Assembly: GCA_030018605.1 (NCBI GenBank) | Contig: JASEHP010000064.1 | Span: forward strand, 1 to 8,142 | Length of the DNA stretch: 8,142 nucleotides | Direction: 5' to 3' | From: Thermodesulfovibrionales bacterium | GTDB lineage: Bacteria > Nitrospirota > Thermodesulfovibrionia > Thermodesulfovibrionales > UBA1546 | Shown: positions 1 to 5,561 of the stretch, piece by piece | Position numbering within the stretch: the first letter of the stretch is position 1 | How the letters are laid out: each line of letters starts with the position of its first letter | Translations under genes and position numbers: made by a program | The notes under the pieces: model-generated | Told to the model about the DNA's origin: nothing | Seen by the model: the letters and a program-made list of their open reading frames with translations, nothing else | Databases searched by the model: none

Positions 1-135
1 AGAAGGGGGCAAATTGGTTTCAGATTTTGATGGCAACCTTGACATTAAGCGCCATTGAAGGATAATAATAGACGTGGGAATCCTATATTGGATATTTAAA
101 AGGCAGCGGATATTGACGATTAAAGCCATCAGGCA
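1..135. other. 5' flank, no gene resolved
   Basis: Two plus-strand frames are open from the window edge. One ends at TGA 56-58, with last residues DFDGNLDIKRH. The other ends at TAA 63-65, with last residues TLTLSAIEG. Either could be the tail of an upstream gene, but 18-20 codons are too few to choose between them or name a product. From 66 to 135 I see no open frame of note, no convincing hairpin terminator and no promoter with two good boxes. Confidence 0.4.
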
Positions 136-1062
136 ATGCAGGATATGATTGAATTTTCCATAATTATTCCTGTTTACAACGAAGAAGAGAATGTCTCTGA
201 ACTTCACAGACGTTTGGGGACAGTTATGGAGAAGCTTGGAACATACGAAATTATTTTTGTTGATGACGGAAGCTCAGACAGAAGCTGGCAGATTATAAAG
301 GATTTGCATGAGAGAGATGCAGGCGTTAAAGGTCTCAGCTTTTCAAGGAACTTTGGACATCATATAGCAATAACAGCAGGGCTTGACCACGCAAAAGGCA
401 AAGCAATCATATTGATGGACGGAGACCTTCAGGATCCTCCAGAGGAAATCCCGAAGCTATGCAGGAAGTTGAAGGAGGGCTATGAACTTGTTTACGGGAT
501 AAGAAAAGAAAAAAAGGATTCAATATTAAAGCGATTTGCTTCTTTTGTATTCTGGCGGTTTATCAACAGCTTTTCCGGCATAAACATTCCGAGAAACCAG
601 ACGCTTTTGAGGATATTTGACAGGAAGATACTTGATGCCCTTAACAGCATGAGGGAGCGTTCAAGATTTATTCATGGGATGATGGCCTGGACAGGATTCA
701 AAACAGCAGTTCAGGAAGTTGAGCACGCAGCGCGCAAGCGTGGCGTGAGTAAATACAATGCTGTTAAACTTTTTAGGCTTGCCTTTAATGCCATTACCTC
801 ATTTTCTACACTGCCTTTAAGGGTTGCCACATATCTTGGCTTGTTGAGCGCAGGTGTTGGAATGTTTTACGGTTTTTATTTCATATACAAAAAGATATTC
901 CTCGGCATACCGGTGCTTGGATATGCTTCTATAATTGTAGCAGTCCTTTTTGTCGGTGGAATTCAGCTTCTGATCCTTGGAATTATCGGTGAATATCTCG
1001 GAAGGGTTTATCAGGAAGTTCAGGCAAGGCCTATCTATGTATTAAGGGAGCATGTTTTTTGA
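136..1062 (+). CDS. Family 2 glycosyltransferase, polyprenyl-phosphate type (DPM1/ArnC/GtrB-like)
   Basis: Likely transfers a sugar from a nucleotide donor to a polyprenyl phosphate carrier at the inner face of the cytoplasmic membrane; donor and product are not readable from sequence. The 308-residue protein has the GT2 layout: nucleotide-binding start IIIPVYNEEEN (about 9-19), VDDGSSD (42-48), SRNFGHH (70-76), and the metal-binding DXD in MDGDLQDPPEE (D95, D97). RKRGVSKY (200-207) matches the RxxGxSKY motif of this subfamily. Two hydrophobic helices follow, about 229-251 and 262-284, then a short basic tail, the usual C-terminal anchor. The start is uncertain: ATG 136 has an AGG only 2 nt upstream, while ATG 145 (residue 4) places that AGG about 11 nt upstream and begins nearer the conserved domain. 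It is the first gene of the coupled run and overlaps the next by 4 nt. A dolichol-phosphate-mannose-like or glucosyl-carrier synthase are equally possible. Confidence 0.9.
   Translation: MQDMIEFSIIIPVYNEEENVSELHRRLGTVMEKLGTYEIIFVDDGSSDRSWQIIKDLHERDAGVKGLSFSRNFGHHIAITAGLDHAKGKAIILMDGDLQDPPEEIPKLCRKLKEGYELVYGIRKEKKDSILKRFASFVFWRFINSFSGINIPRNQTLLRIFDRKILDALNSMRERSRFIHGMMAWTGFKTAVQEVEHAARKRGVSKYNAVKLFRLAFNAITSFSTLPLRVATYLGLLSAGVGMFYGFYFIYKKIFLGIPVLGYASIIVAVLFVGGIQLLILGIIGEYLGRVYQEVQARPIYVLREHVF
1044..1050 (+). promoter_or_regulatory. Shine-Dalgarno that fixes the TTG start at 1059
   Basis: AAGGGAG lies 8 nt before TTG 1059. The nearby ATG at 1052 is closed after seven codons, so this SD and the TTGA overlap with the upstream stop decide that the acetyltransferase begins with TTG. 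Confidence 0.75.
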
Positions 1063-1778
1063 TTGTCGAGCTTAAGTGGGACACGGAGTTTTTTAGAAAA
1101 AAGATCGGGAAATTAACTAATGTCCCCTCAGAAGATGAAATTAAGAAGCTCATAAGCCAGTCCTATAAAGATAGATATAAATATCTTACCTGTCGGATAG
1201 TCTTAAAGAAGATGTCAGATATTCAGATTCTTGAAAAGTACGGATTCTATATGACTGACATAGGCGTTGTATGGGAGACAGAATTAAGTTCACAGTTCAC
1301 AGTTCGCAGCTCACAGTTCACAGCCAGAGAAGCGACAATAAAAGATATTCCAATGCTTAAATCAATGTTAGAAGGTCTTTTCAAGGACAGCCGTTTTTAT
1401 AACGATCCGTTCTTCATAAAAACACAGGCAGATAAGGTTTATCAAGCTTGGATTGAAAATTCTGTGAAAGATAAAACAGTAAAGACTTTTTTTGTGGAAG
1501 ACTGTGGTTTTATCACCTGTAAAATTCTTTCAAAAAATAAAGGGGATATACCGCTTGTGGGTGTGGTTCCCAAAGCACAAGGTAAAGGGATAGGAAACAG
1601 TCTTATGAGCAGGGCATTTAAATGGTTCAATGAAGTTAAGATAAAGACAGTCACGGTCAGAACACAAATAAACAATATAACAGCAATGAGTTTTTATAAT
1701 AAGATGGGCTTTAATGTAAAATATGCAGATGTTACAATGGGCTTGATATTAAATAAGGAGTTAAAGAAAAAGGCATGA
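1059..1778 (+). CDS. GNAT N-acetyltransferase, WecD/RffC-like (amino-sugar acetylation)
   Basis: Probably transfers acetyl from acetyl-CoA to the amino group of a nucleotide-linked amino sugar, as WecD (RffC) does for dTDP-4-amino-4,6-dideoxygalactose; substrate here is inferred. The 239 residues show the two-part WecD plan. The N-terminal part carries LKWDTEFF (5-12), comparable to LTWENAFF in E. coli RffC. The GNAT domain runs from about 91 to 230, with SRFYNDPFF (111-119) and QAWIENSVKD (129-138), close to the RffC segment SRF...YAQWIENAV. The acetyl-CoA loop is QGKGIG (174-179). NNITAMSFYNKMGF (205-218) supplies N206 and Y213, the latter in the position of the usual general acid. The gene starts with TTG and overlaps its neighbours by TTGA and ATGA. 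Oddity: the linker between the two parts (77-90) is SSQFTVR then SSQFTAR, encoded by a heptamer DNA repeat. It is separated from both DegT aminotransferases by other genes, so which amine it acylates is unclear. Confidence 0.85.
   Translation: MIVELKWDTEFFRKKIGKLTNVPSEDEIKKLISQSYKDRYKYLTCRIVLKKMSDIQILEKYGFYMTDIGVVWETELSSQFTVRSSQFTAREATIKDIPMLKSMLEGLFKDSRFYNDPFFIKTQADKVYQAWIENSVKDKTVKTFFVEDCGFITCKILSKNKGDIPLVGVVPKAQGKGIGNSLMSRAFKWFNEVKIKTVTVRTQINNITAMSFYNKMGFNVKYADVTMGLILNKELKKKA
1287..1321 (+). repeat. Heptamer tandem repeat (AGTTCAC)5 inside the GNAT gene
   Basis: Five head-to-tail 7-nt units: AGTTCAC, AGTTCAC, AGTTCGC, AGCTCAC, AGTTCAC. Three are identical and two differ by one base. It encodes S77 onward in the interdomain linker. 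Because 7 is not a multiple of 3, three units make one 7-residue repeat, and gain or loss of one or two units would shift the frame. None of the seven triplets in the plus strand of the repeat is a stop, so the array reads as the same heptapeptide whichever frame is used. Confidence 0.9.
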
Positions 1779-2791
1779 AAGATATAAAGGTAGGCGTTAT
1801 AGGCTGCGGCTACTGGGGGCCAAATCTCATCAGAAATTTCAACGATAATTACAACACTGATATAAAATTTGCCTGCGACTTAAGCCGCGACAAGCTTGAG
1901 CGCATTAAACTGAGGCATCCGTCCATTAATGTAGCAACTGATTATAAGAGTTTATTGAAGGATAAAGATATTCATGCAGTAGCAGTGGCCACGCCGGTTT
2001 TCACGCATTATAAACTTGTAAAAGAATCTCTTGAAGCAGGCAAACATGTGCTTGTTGAAAAGCCCTTTACTTCAACTGTCAGAGAGGCGGAAACTCTTGT
2101 TAATCTTGCATATAAAAAAGGCTTAACCCTTCTTGTTGACCATACATTCATATATACAGGCTCCATAAGAAGAATAAAGGAGCTTATTTCTGCCGGCGAA
2201 CTTGGAGATGTGTATTATTTTGATTCTGTCAGGGTTAATCTGGGACTCTTTCAGCATGATGTAAATGTAATCTGGGACCTTGCCCCTCATGACCTTTCGA
2301 TAATGGATTTCATTATTGGAGAAAAACCTGTGAGCGTTGTTGCAACAGGCGCAAGCCACACACCAGGGGGGGGGGAGGATGTCGCATATGTTACAGTCAA
2401 ATTCAGGGATAATATCATAGCCCACTTTCACGTTAACTGGATGTCGCCTGTTAAGATAAGGAAGGTCATAATCGGCGGAAGCAGAAAGATGGTTGTATTT
2501 GACGATCTTGACCCGGCTGAGAAGATAAAGATTTATGATAAGGGGATTACGCTTTCAAAGACTAATGAGAAATCCGTTTATCAGAGCATGGTGCAATACA
2601 GGATAGGAGATATGTATGCGCCTGCAATTACAAATATAGAGGCATTAAAGGTGGAAATCGAACATTTTGCTGACTGCATAAGAAACAAGAAAAAACCTAT
2701 AACTGACGGAGAGGCAGGGCTAAGAGTAGTTAGAATTCTTGAAGCTGCAAGTAGGTCACTGAAAAAAGGCGGCGTTAAAGTAAACATATGA
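1775..2791 (+). CDS. Gfo/Idh/MocA-family NAD(P)-dependent nucleotide-sugar oxidoreductase
   Basis: Likely oxidises a ring hydroxyl of a UDP-sugar to a ketone for the aminotransferase two genes downstream, as WlbA/WbpB and GnnA do at C3; the exact substrate is inferred from context. The 338-residue protein has an N-terminal Rossmann fold with VGVIGCGYWGPN (6-17, GxGxxG), and the EKP motif of the family at E95-K96-P97. The C-terminal alpha/beta domain carries WDLAPHDLS (167-175), with the paired D168/H172 expected in the active site. No signal peptide or membrane segment is seen. Its start shares ATGA with the GNAT stop, and its stop shares ATGA with the next start. The GxGYWGPN signature is unlike WbpB's N-terminus as I recall it, so this may be a separate subfamily with the same role. 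A run of ten G inside the gene encodes P197-G-G-G-E201; loss or gain of one G would truncate the protein at about 212-214 residues, after both active-site motifs but within the C-terminal domain. Confidence 0.88.
   Translation: MKDIKVGVIGCGYWGPNLIRNFNDNYNTDIKFACDLSRDKLERIKLRHPSINVATDYKSLLKDKDIHAVAVATPVFTHYKLVKESLEAGKHVLVEKPFTSTVREAETLVNLAYKKGLTLLVDHTFIYTGSIRRIKELISAGELGDVYYFDSVRVNLGLFQHDVNVIWDLAPHDLSIMDFIIGEKPVSVVATGASHTPGGGEDVAYVTVKFRDNIIAHFHVNWMSPVKIRKVIIGGSRKMVVFDDLDPAEKIKIYDKGITLSKTNEKSVYQSMVQYRIGDMYAPAITNIEALKVEIEHFADCIRNKKKPITDGEAGLRVVRILEAASRSLKKGGVKVNI
2366..2375 (+). repeat. Poly-G tract (G10) within the oxidoreductase gene
   Basis: Ten consecutive G residues, preceded by CACCA and followed by AGGAT. 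In the current length the frame stays open across it. With 11 G the frame meets TAA at 2410-2412; with 9 G it meets TAG at 2418-2420. Tracts like this are classical slipped-strand mispairing sites. A homopolymer sequencing or assembly error is the alternative, although the net frame is intact on both sides. Confidence 0.9.
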
Positions 2792-3447
2792 ATAATGTCA
2801 TCTATCCAAACGTTATTGTCGGTGAAGGGACATTGATAGAGCCGCCGTCCATTATCGGCAAGCCTCCCCGCGGGGCGAATCCGGGAGATCTGATATTAAA
2901 GATCGGCAGTAAAGGGCAGATAAGGCCATTTTCCACTATTTATGCCGGAAGTGAAATCGGGGATTATTTTCAGACCGGTCAGGGAGTATCAATCAGGGAA
3001 GACAACAAAATAGGCAATAACGTAAGTATAGGAACCAACTCTGTCCTCGAATTCGGCAATAAGATAGGTGATTTTAGCAGGATCCACAGTAATTGCTTTA
3101 TGGAAATGGTTACAATCGGCAGATATGTATTTGTCGGGCAGAATGTTGTGTTCACTGATGATCCGCACCCGATGGGATGTCCACATTACAAAGAATGCAA
3201 GGGTGGCGCTGTAGTTGAAGATTATGTCAGGATCGGAGCTAACTCCACAATACTCCCGGGCATCAAAATCGGCAGGAACAGTCTTATAGGCGCGGGTTCT
3301 GTTGTAACAAAGGATGTTCCCCCTGACAGTGTTGTTGCGGGAACCCCTGCAAAAGTTATTAAAAAAATCCACCAGTTGACATGCCCCAAAGGTTTTTATG
3401 AGAAGCCATATGTGTGGCCGCCGTATCAGGAAAAGGAAGGCAGATGA
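2788..3447 (+). CDS. Left-handed beta-helix (hexapeptide) N-acyltransferase, WlbB/WbpD-like
   Basis: Probably acylates the amine made by the adjacent aminotransferase, using an acyl-CoA, on a nucleotide sugar in the cytosol. The 219 residues are dominated by hexapeptide repeats of the [IV]G-x4 type: IGDYFQ, IGNNVS, IGTNSV, IGDFSR (about 57-97), then IGRYVFVGQNV, IGANSTILPGIKIGRNSLIGAG (about 110-170). The chain closes with the hallmark VVAGTPAKVIKK (182-193). Such proteins act as trimers. H100 in the SRIHSN segment is a candidate catalytic base. Between coils there is a loop, TDDPHPMGCPHYKECKGG (123-140), with two Cys and two His; another Cys lies at 199 in the tail. The start shares ATGA with the oxidoreductase stop and has only a weak SD, so translation is probably coupled. 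The gene order oxidoreductase, acyltransferase, aminotransferase mirrors the wlbABC order known in Bordetella. Acetyl is the likeliest acyl group, but another is possible. Confidence 0.88.
   Translation: MNNVIYPNVIVGEGTLIEPPSIIGKPPRGANPGDLILKIGSKGQIRPFSTIYAGSEIGDYFQTGQGVSIREDNKIGNNVSIGTNSVLEFGNKIGDFSRIHSNCFMEMVTIGRYVFVGQNVVFTDDPHPMGCPHYKECKGGAVVEDYVRIGANSTILPGIKIGRNSLIGAGSVVTKDVPPDSVVAGTPAKVIKKIHQLTCPKGFYEKPYVWPPYQEKEGR
3434..3440 (+). promoter_or_regulatory. Shine-Dalgarno fixing the ATG start at 3444
   Basis: AGGAAGG lies 3 nt before ATG 3444, with its AGGA core 6 nt away. Together with the ATGA overlap, it favours 3444 over the in-frame GTG at 3414, which would add ten residues that are not part of the family. 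Confidence 0.7.
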
Positions 3448-4550
3448 AAGAAATACCTTTTGTTGATCTCAAGGCAGGGTTTAAACCAATAAAAGATGAA
3501 GTGATGAAGGCTATCGGCGATGTTTTAGATGGGATGAACCTGTATATAGGCCCGAATTGTCAGGCATTCGAAAAGGAATTTGCTTCCTTTTGCGGCGCAA
3601 GATTTGCAATAGGCGTAGGTTCAGGGACTGAAGCTATTCAATTTGCTCTTTTGGCCTGCGGAATAAAAGAAGGAGATGAGGTCATTACGACGCCGCATAC
3701 ATTTTTTGCAACTATTGAGGCAATTGCTTGTATCGGCGCAACGCCTGTATTTATAGATATTGACCCTGCAACATATAACATAAATTCACAGGAAATAGGG
3801 AAACAGATAACGAAAAAGACAAAGGCAATAATCCCTGTCCATATGTACGGTCAGACAGCGGAAATAGACCCGATATTGGAAATCTCAAAACAATACGGGA
3901 TTCCCATAATAGAAGACGCATGTCAGGCTCATGGAGCGCTTTATAAAGGCATTAAAGCAGGGACACTGGGAGACGCCGGCTGTTTCAGTTTTTATTTTAC
4001 AAAAAATCTTGGGACATACGGCGAAGGCGGCATTGTCATAACTAATAATGAAAAAACAGCAGAGTTCATACGTTTATACAGGAATCACGGACATAAATCA
4101 AAATACGAACATGCTGTTATAGGGTATAACGGCAGGCTGGATGAGATACAAGCTGCAATTTTGAGAATAAGGCTGAAATATCTCGATGAATACAACAGTA
4201 AAAGAAGAGAAAGGGCAGCGATATATAATTCACTTTTGAAAGATACCCCTCTTGAGCTTCCTCTTGAGGCAAAAAACCGGATGCATGTTTATCATTTATA
4301 TGTAGTCCGAAGTCAAAGAAGAGATGAACTGCAGAAATATCTTTCAAAAAATGGCATAGGAACGGGCATTCATTATAGAAATCCATCTCATCTTCAGGAT
4401 GCGGTCTCTATTTTGGGATACAAGAAAGGTGATTTCCCTGAAACAGAAAAGGCTTGCAGCGAGATATTGTCATTGCCTATGTATCCTGAACTTAAAGAGG
4501 AAGATCAGGTCTATATCTCGGAAAAGATTAAGGATTTTTTCAGAAGTTAG
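3444..4550 (+). CDS. DegT/DnrJ/EryC1/StrS PLP-dependent sugar aminotransferase (1)
   Basis: Likely transfers an amino group (typically from glutamate) to a keto-sugar nucleotide, placing an equatorial or axial amine; by context the ketone made by the oxidoreductase at 1775-2791. Starting at ATG 3444, the protein has 368 residues, normal for the family, beginning IPFVDLK. Visible PLP-site features are GVGSGTEAI (57-65), TTPHTFFATIEAI (82-94), EDACQAHGA (157-165, D158 for the pyridine nitrogen and Q161), and the Schiff-base lysine K187 in FSFYFTKNLGTYGEGG (181-196). Further conserved parts are RNHGHKSKY (213-221), GYNGRLDEIQAAIL (227-240) and GIGTGIHYRNPSH (304-316), which contributes to the neighbouring active site in the dimer. 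It resembles WlbC/WbpE and the QdtB/FdtB group; these cannot be separated by eye, so C3 or C4 chemistry is open. It overlaps the upstream acyltransferase by ATGA and is followed by a 3-nt gap. Confidence 0.9.
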   Translation: MKEIPFVDLKAGFKPIKDEVMKAIGDVLDGMNLYIGPNCQAFEKEFASFCGARFAIGVGSGTEAIQFALLACGIKEGDEVITTPHTFFATIEAIACIGATPVFIDIDPATYNINSQEIGKQITKKTKAIIPVHMYGQTAEIDPILEISKQYGIPIIEDACQAHGALYKGIKAGTLGDAGCFSFYFTKNLGTYGEGGIVITNNEKTAEFIRLYRNHGHKSKYEHAVIGYNGRLDEIQAAILRIRLKYLDEYNSKRRERAAIYNSLLKDTPLELPLEAKNRMHVYHLYVVRSQRRDELQKYLSKNGIGTGIHYRNPSHLQDAVSILGYKKGDFPETEKACSEILSLPMYPELKEEDQVYISEKIKDFFRS

Positions 4551-4553
4551 AAT

Positions 4554-5561
4554 ATGAAGATTAAGGGCATGAAAATACTTATTACAGGAGGGGCAGGTTT
4601 CATCGGCAGTAATCTTGTGGATGAGCTTATCATAGACAACCATGTTGTAATCCTCGATAATTTTTCATCCGGGAAAAGGGAGAATATAGCCCATCATGCA
4701 GGAAAAGGCAACGTTGAAATTATAAGAGGAGATGTAAGAGATAAAAACCTTTTGTTTAGCATTACAAAAGGCATAGACGTTATCTATCATCTTGCTGTTC
4801 AATGCCTCAGAGTTTCCATCAACGACCCTGAAATAAATCATGAGGTCAATGCCACGGGAACCCTGAATCTCTGCATGGCCGCCCTTGAAAGCTCCGTGAA
4901 ACGATTTGTATATGTTTCTTCATCGGAGGTTTACGGTACCGCCGTTACTGTACCGATGGATGAATCCCATCCACGCGAGCCCACAACTGTATATGGCGCA
5001 AGCAAGCTTGCAGGAGAGAAATACACGCTCGCATATCACAGGACATACGGCATGAAATCAATGGTTGTCATTCCATTCAATACTTACGGGCAGAGGGAAC
5101 ACTTTGAAGGCGCATACGGAGAAGTAATCCCTAAATTTGTTCTTAGGGCGCTTAATGATAAGCCCCCTGTTATTTTTGGGGATGGGTTGCAGACAAGGGA
5201 TTTTACCTATGTTGCTGATGCGGTAAAAGGGATTATCAAGGCGTCCGGATGTGACGAGATGACAGGACAGACCGTTAATATTGCTCGCGGCGAAGAGGTC
5301 AGCATCAAAGAACTTGCTGAAAAGATTTACAAAAAACTCGGTAAGCCTCACATAAAACCGGTTTTTGAAAAAGAAAGGCCGGGCGATGTTAAGAGGCATT
5401 TTGCAGGAGTTAAGAAGGCAGAAAGGCTTTTTGGATTCAGGGCAGAAATAGGGATTGATAAAGGGCTTGATATGTTTATAAGCTGGTTCACATCTCAGGG
5501 ATATAATATGGCAAATTTGATGAAAGAAGATATTGTATTTAACTGGGAGCTAAAGAATTGA
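4554..5561 (+). CDS. Extended SDR: NAD-dependent nucleotide-sugar epimerase/dehydratase
   Basis: Acts on a nucleotide sugar through NAD-dependent oxidation at C4; the outcome (4-epimer, 4-keto-6-deoxy sugar or decarboxylated pentose) is not certain. The 335 residues carry TGGAGFIGSN (11-20, NAD-binding GxxGxxG), D36 in VILDNFSSG (ribose binding), HLAVQCLRVSINDP (79-92), VNATGTLNL (98-106), SSSEVYGTA (122-130) and the catalytic Y147-x3-K151 in VYGASKLAGEK. The sugar-binding half has GDGLQTRDFTYVADAV (209-224) and RPGDVKRH (275-282). The Ser-Glu before VYG resembles UDP-glucuronate decarboxylases and LegB-type 4,6-dehydratases more than GalE (SSATVYG) or RmlB (TDEVYG), while 79-106 looks GalE-like. 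ATG 4554 has AGAAG 7 nt upstream; ATG 4569 (residue 6), just before the Rossmann strand, is possible. It lies 3 nt after one aminotransferase and overlaps the next by TTGA, so it probably supplies the latter's substrate. Confidence 0.85.
   Translation: MKIKGMKILITGGAGFIGSNLVDELIIDNHVVILDNFSSGKRENIAHHAGKGNVEIIRGDVRDKNLLFSITKGIDVIYHLAVQCLRVSINDPEINHEVNATGTLNLCMAALESSVKRFVYVSSSEVYGTAVTVPMDESHPREPTTVYGASKLAGEKYTLAYHRTYGMKSMVVIPFNTYGQREHFEGAYGEVIPKFVLRALNDKPPVIFGDGLQTRDFTYVADAVKGIIKASGCDEMTGQTVNIARGEEVSIKELAEKIYKKLGKPHIKPVFEKERPGDVKRHFAGVKKAERLFGFRAEIGIDKGLDMFISWFTSQGYNMANLMKEDIVFNWELKN
5545..5549 (+). promoter_or_regulatory. Shine-Dalgarno that fixes the TTG start at 5558
   Basis: GGGAG lies 8 nt before TTG 5558. 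This spacing, the TTGA overlap with the SDR stop, and the family N-terminus IPITKPYLG right after the start support TTG initiation. It is the same arrangement as at 1044-1059. Confidence 0.75.

Noticed and set aside
88..118. Promoter upstream of the first gene (TTGGAT or TTGACG boxes)
   Set aside because: TTGGAT (88-93) pairs at 17 nt only with TATTGA, which matches poorly. TTGACG (113-118) has no -10 at proper spacing; the nearest TATGAT (144-149) is 25 nt away and inside the gene.
1287..1321. CRISPR-like or attachment-site repeat
   Set aside because: Units are 7 nt with no spacers and lie inside an intact gene; this is a simple tandem repeat, not an array or att site.
2866..2876. 10-nt palindrome CCCCGCGGGG
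   Set aside because: Isolated, inside the codons for PPRGA of the acyltransferase, with no loop or flanking symmetry to suggest a regulatory site.
3414..3443. GTG 3414 as the start of aminotransferase 1
   Set aside because: It adds ten residues (MAAVSGKGRQ) before the family N-terminus and has no SD at suitable distance; ATG 3444 has AGGAAGG and the ATGA overlap seen at other junctions.
4921..4958. Inverted repeats CATCGG/CCGATG and CGGTAC/GTACCG in the SDR gene
   Set aside because: They are only 6-nt arms, share bases with each other, and lie in the codons of the conserved SEVYG region; chance plus coding constraint is enough.
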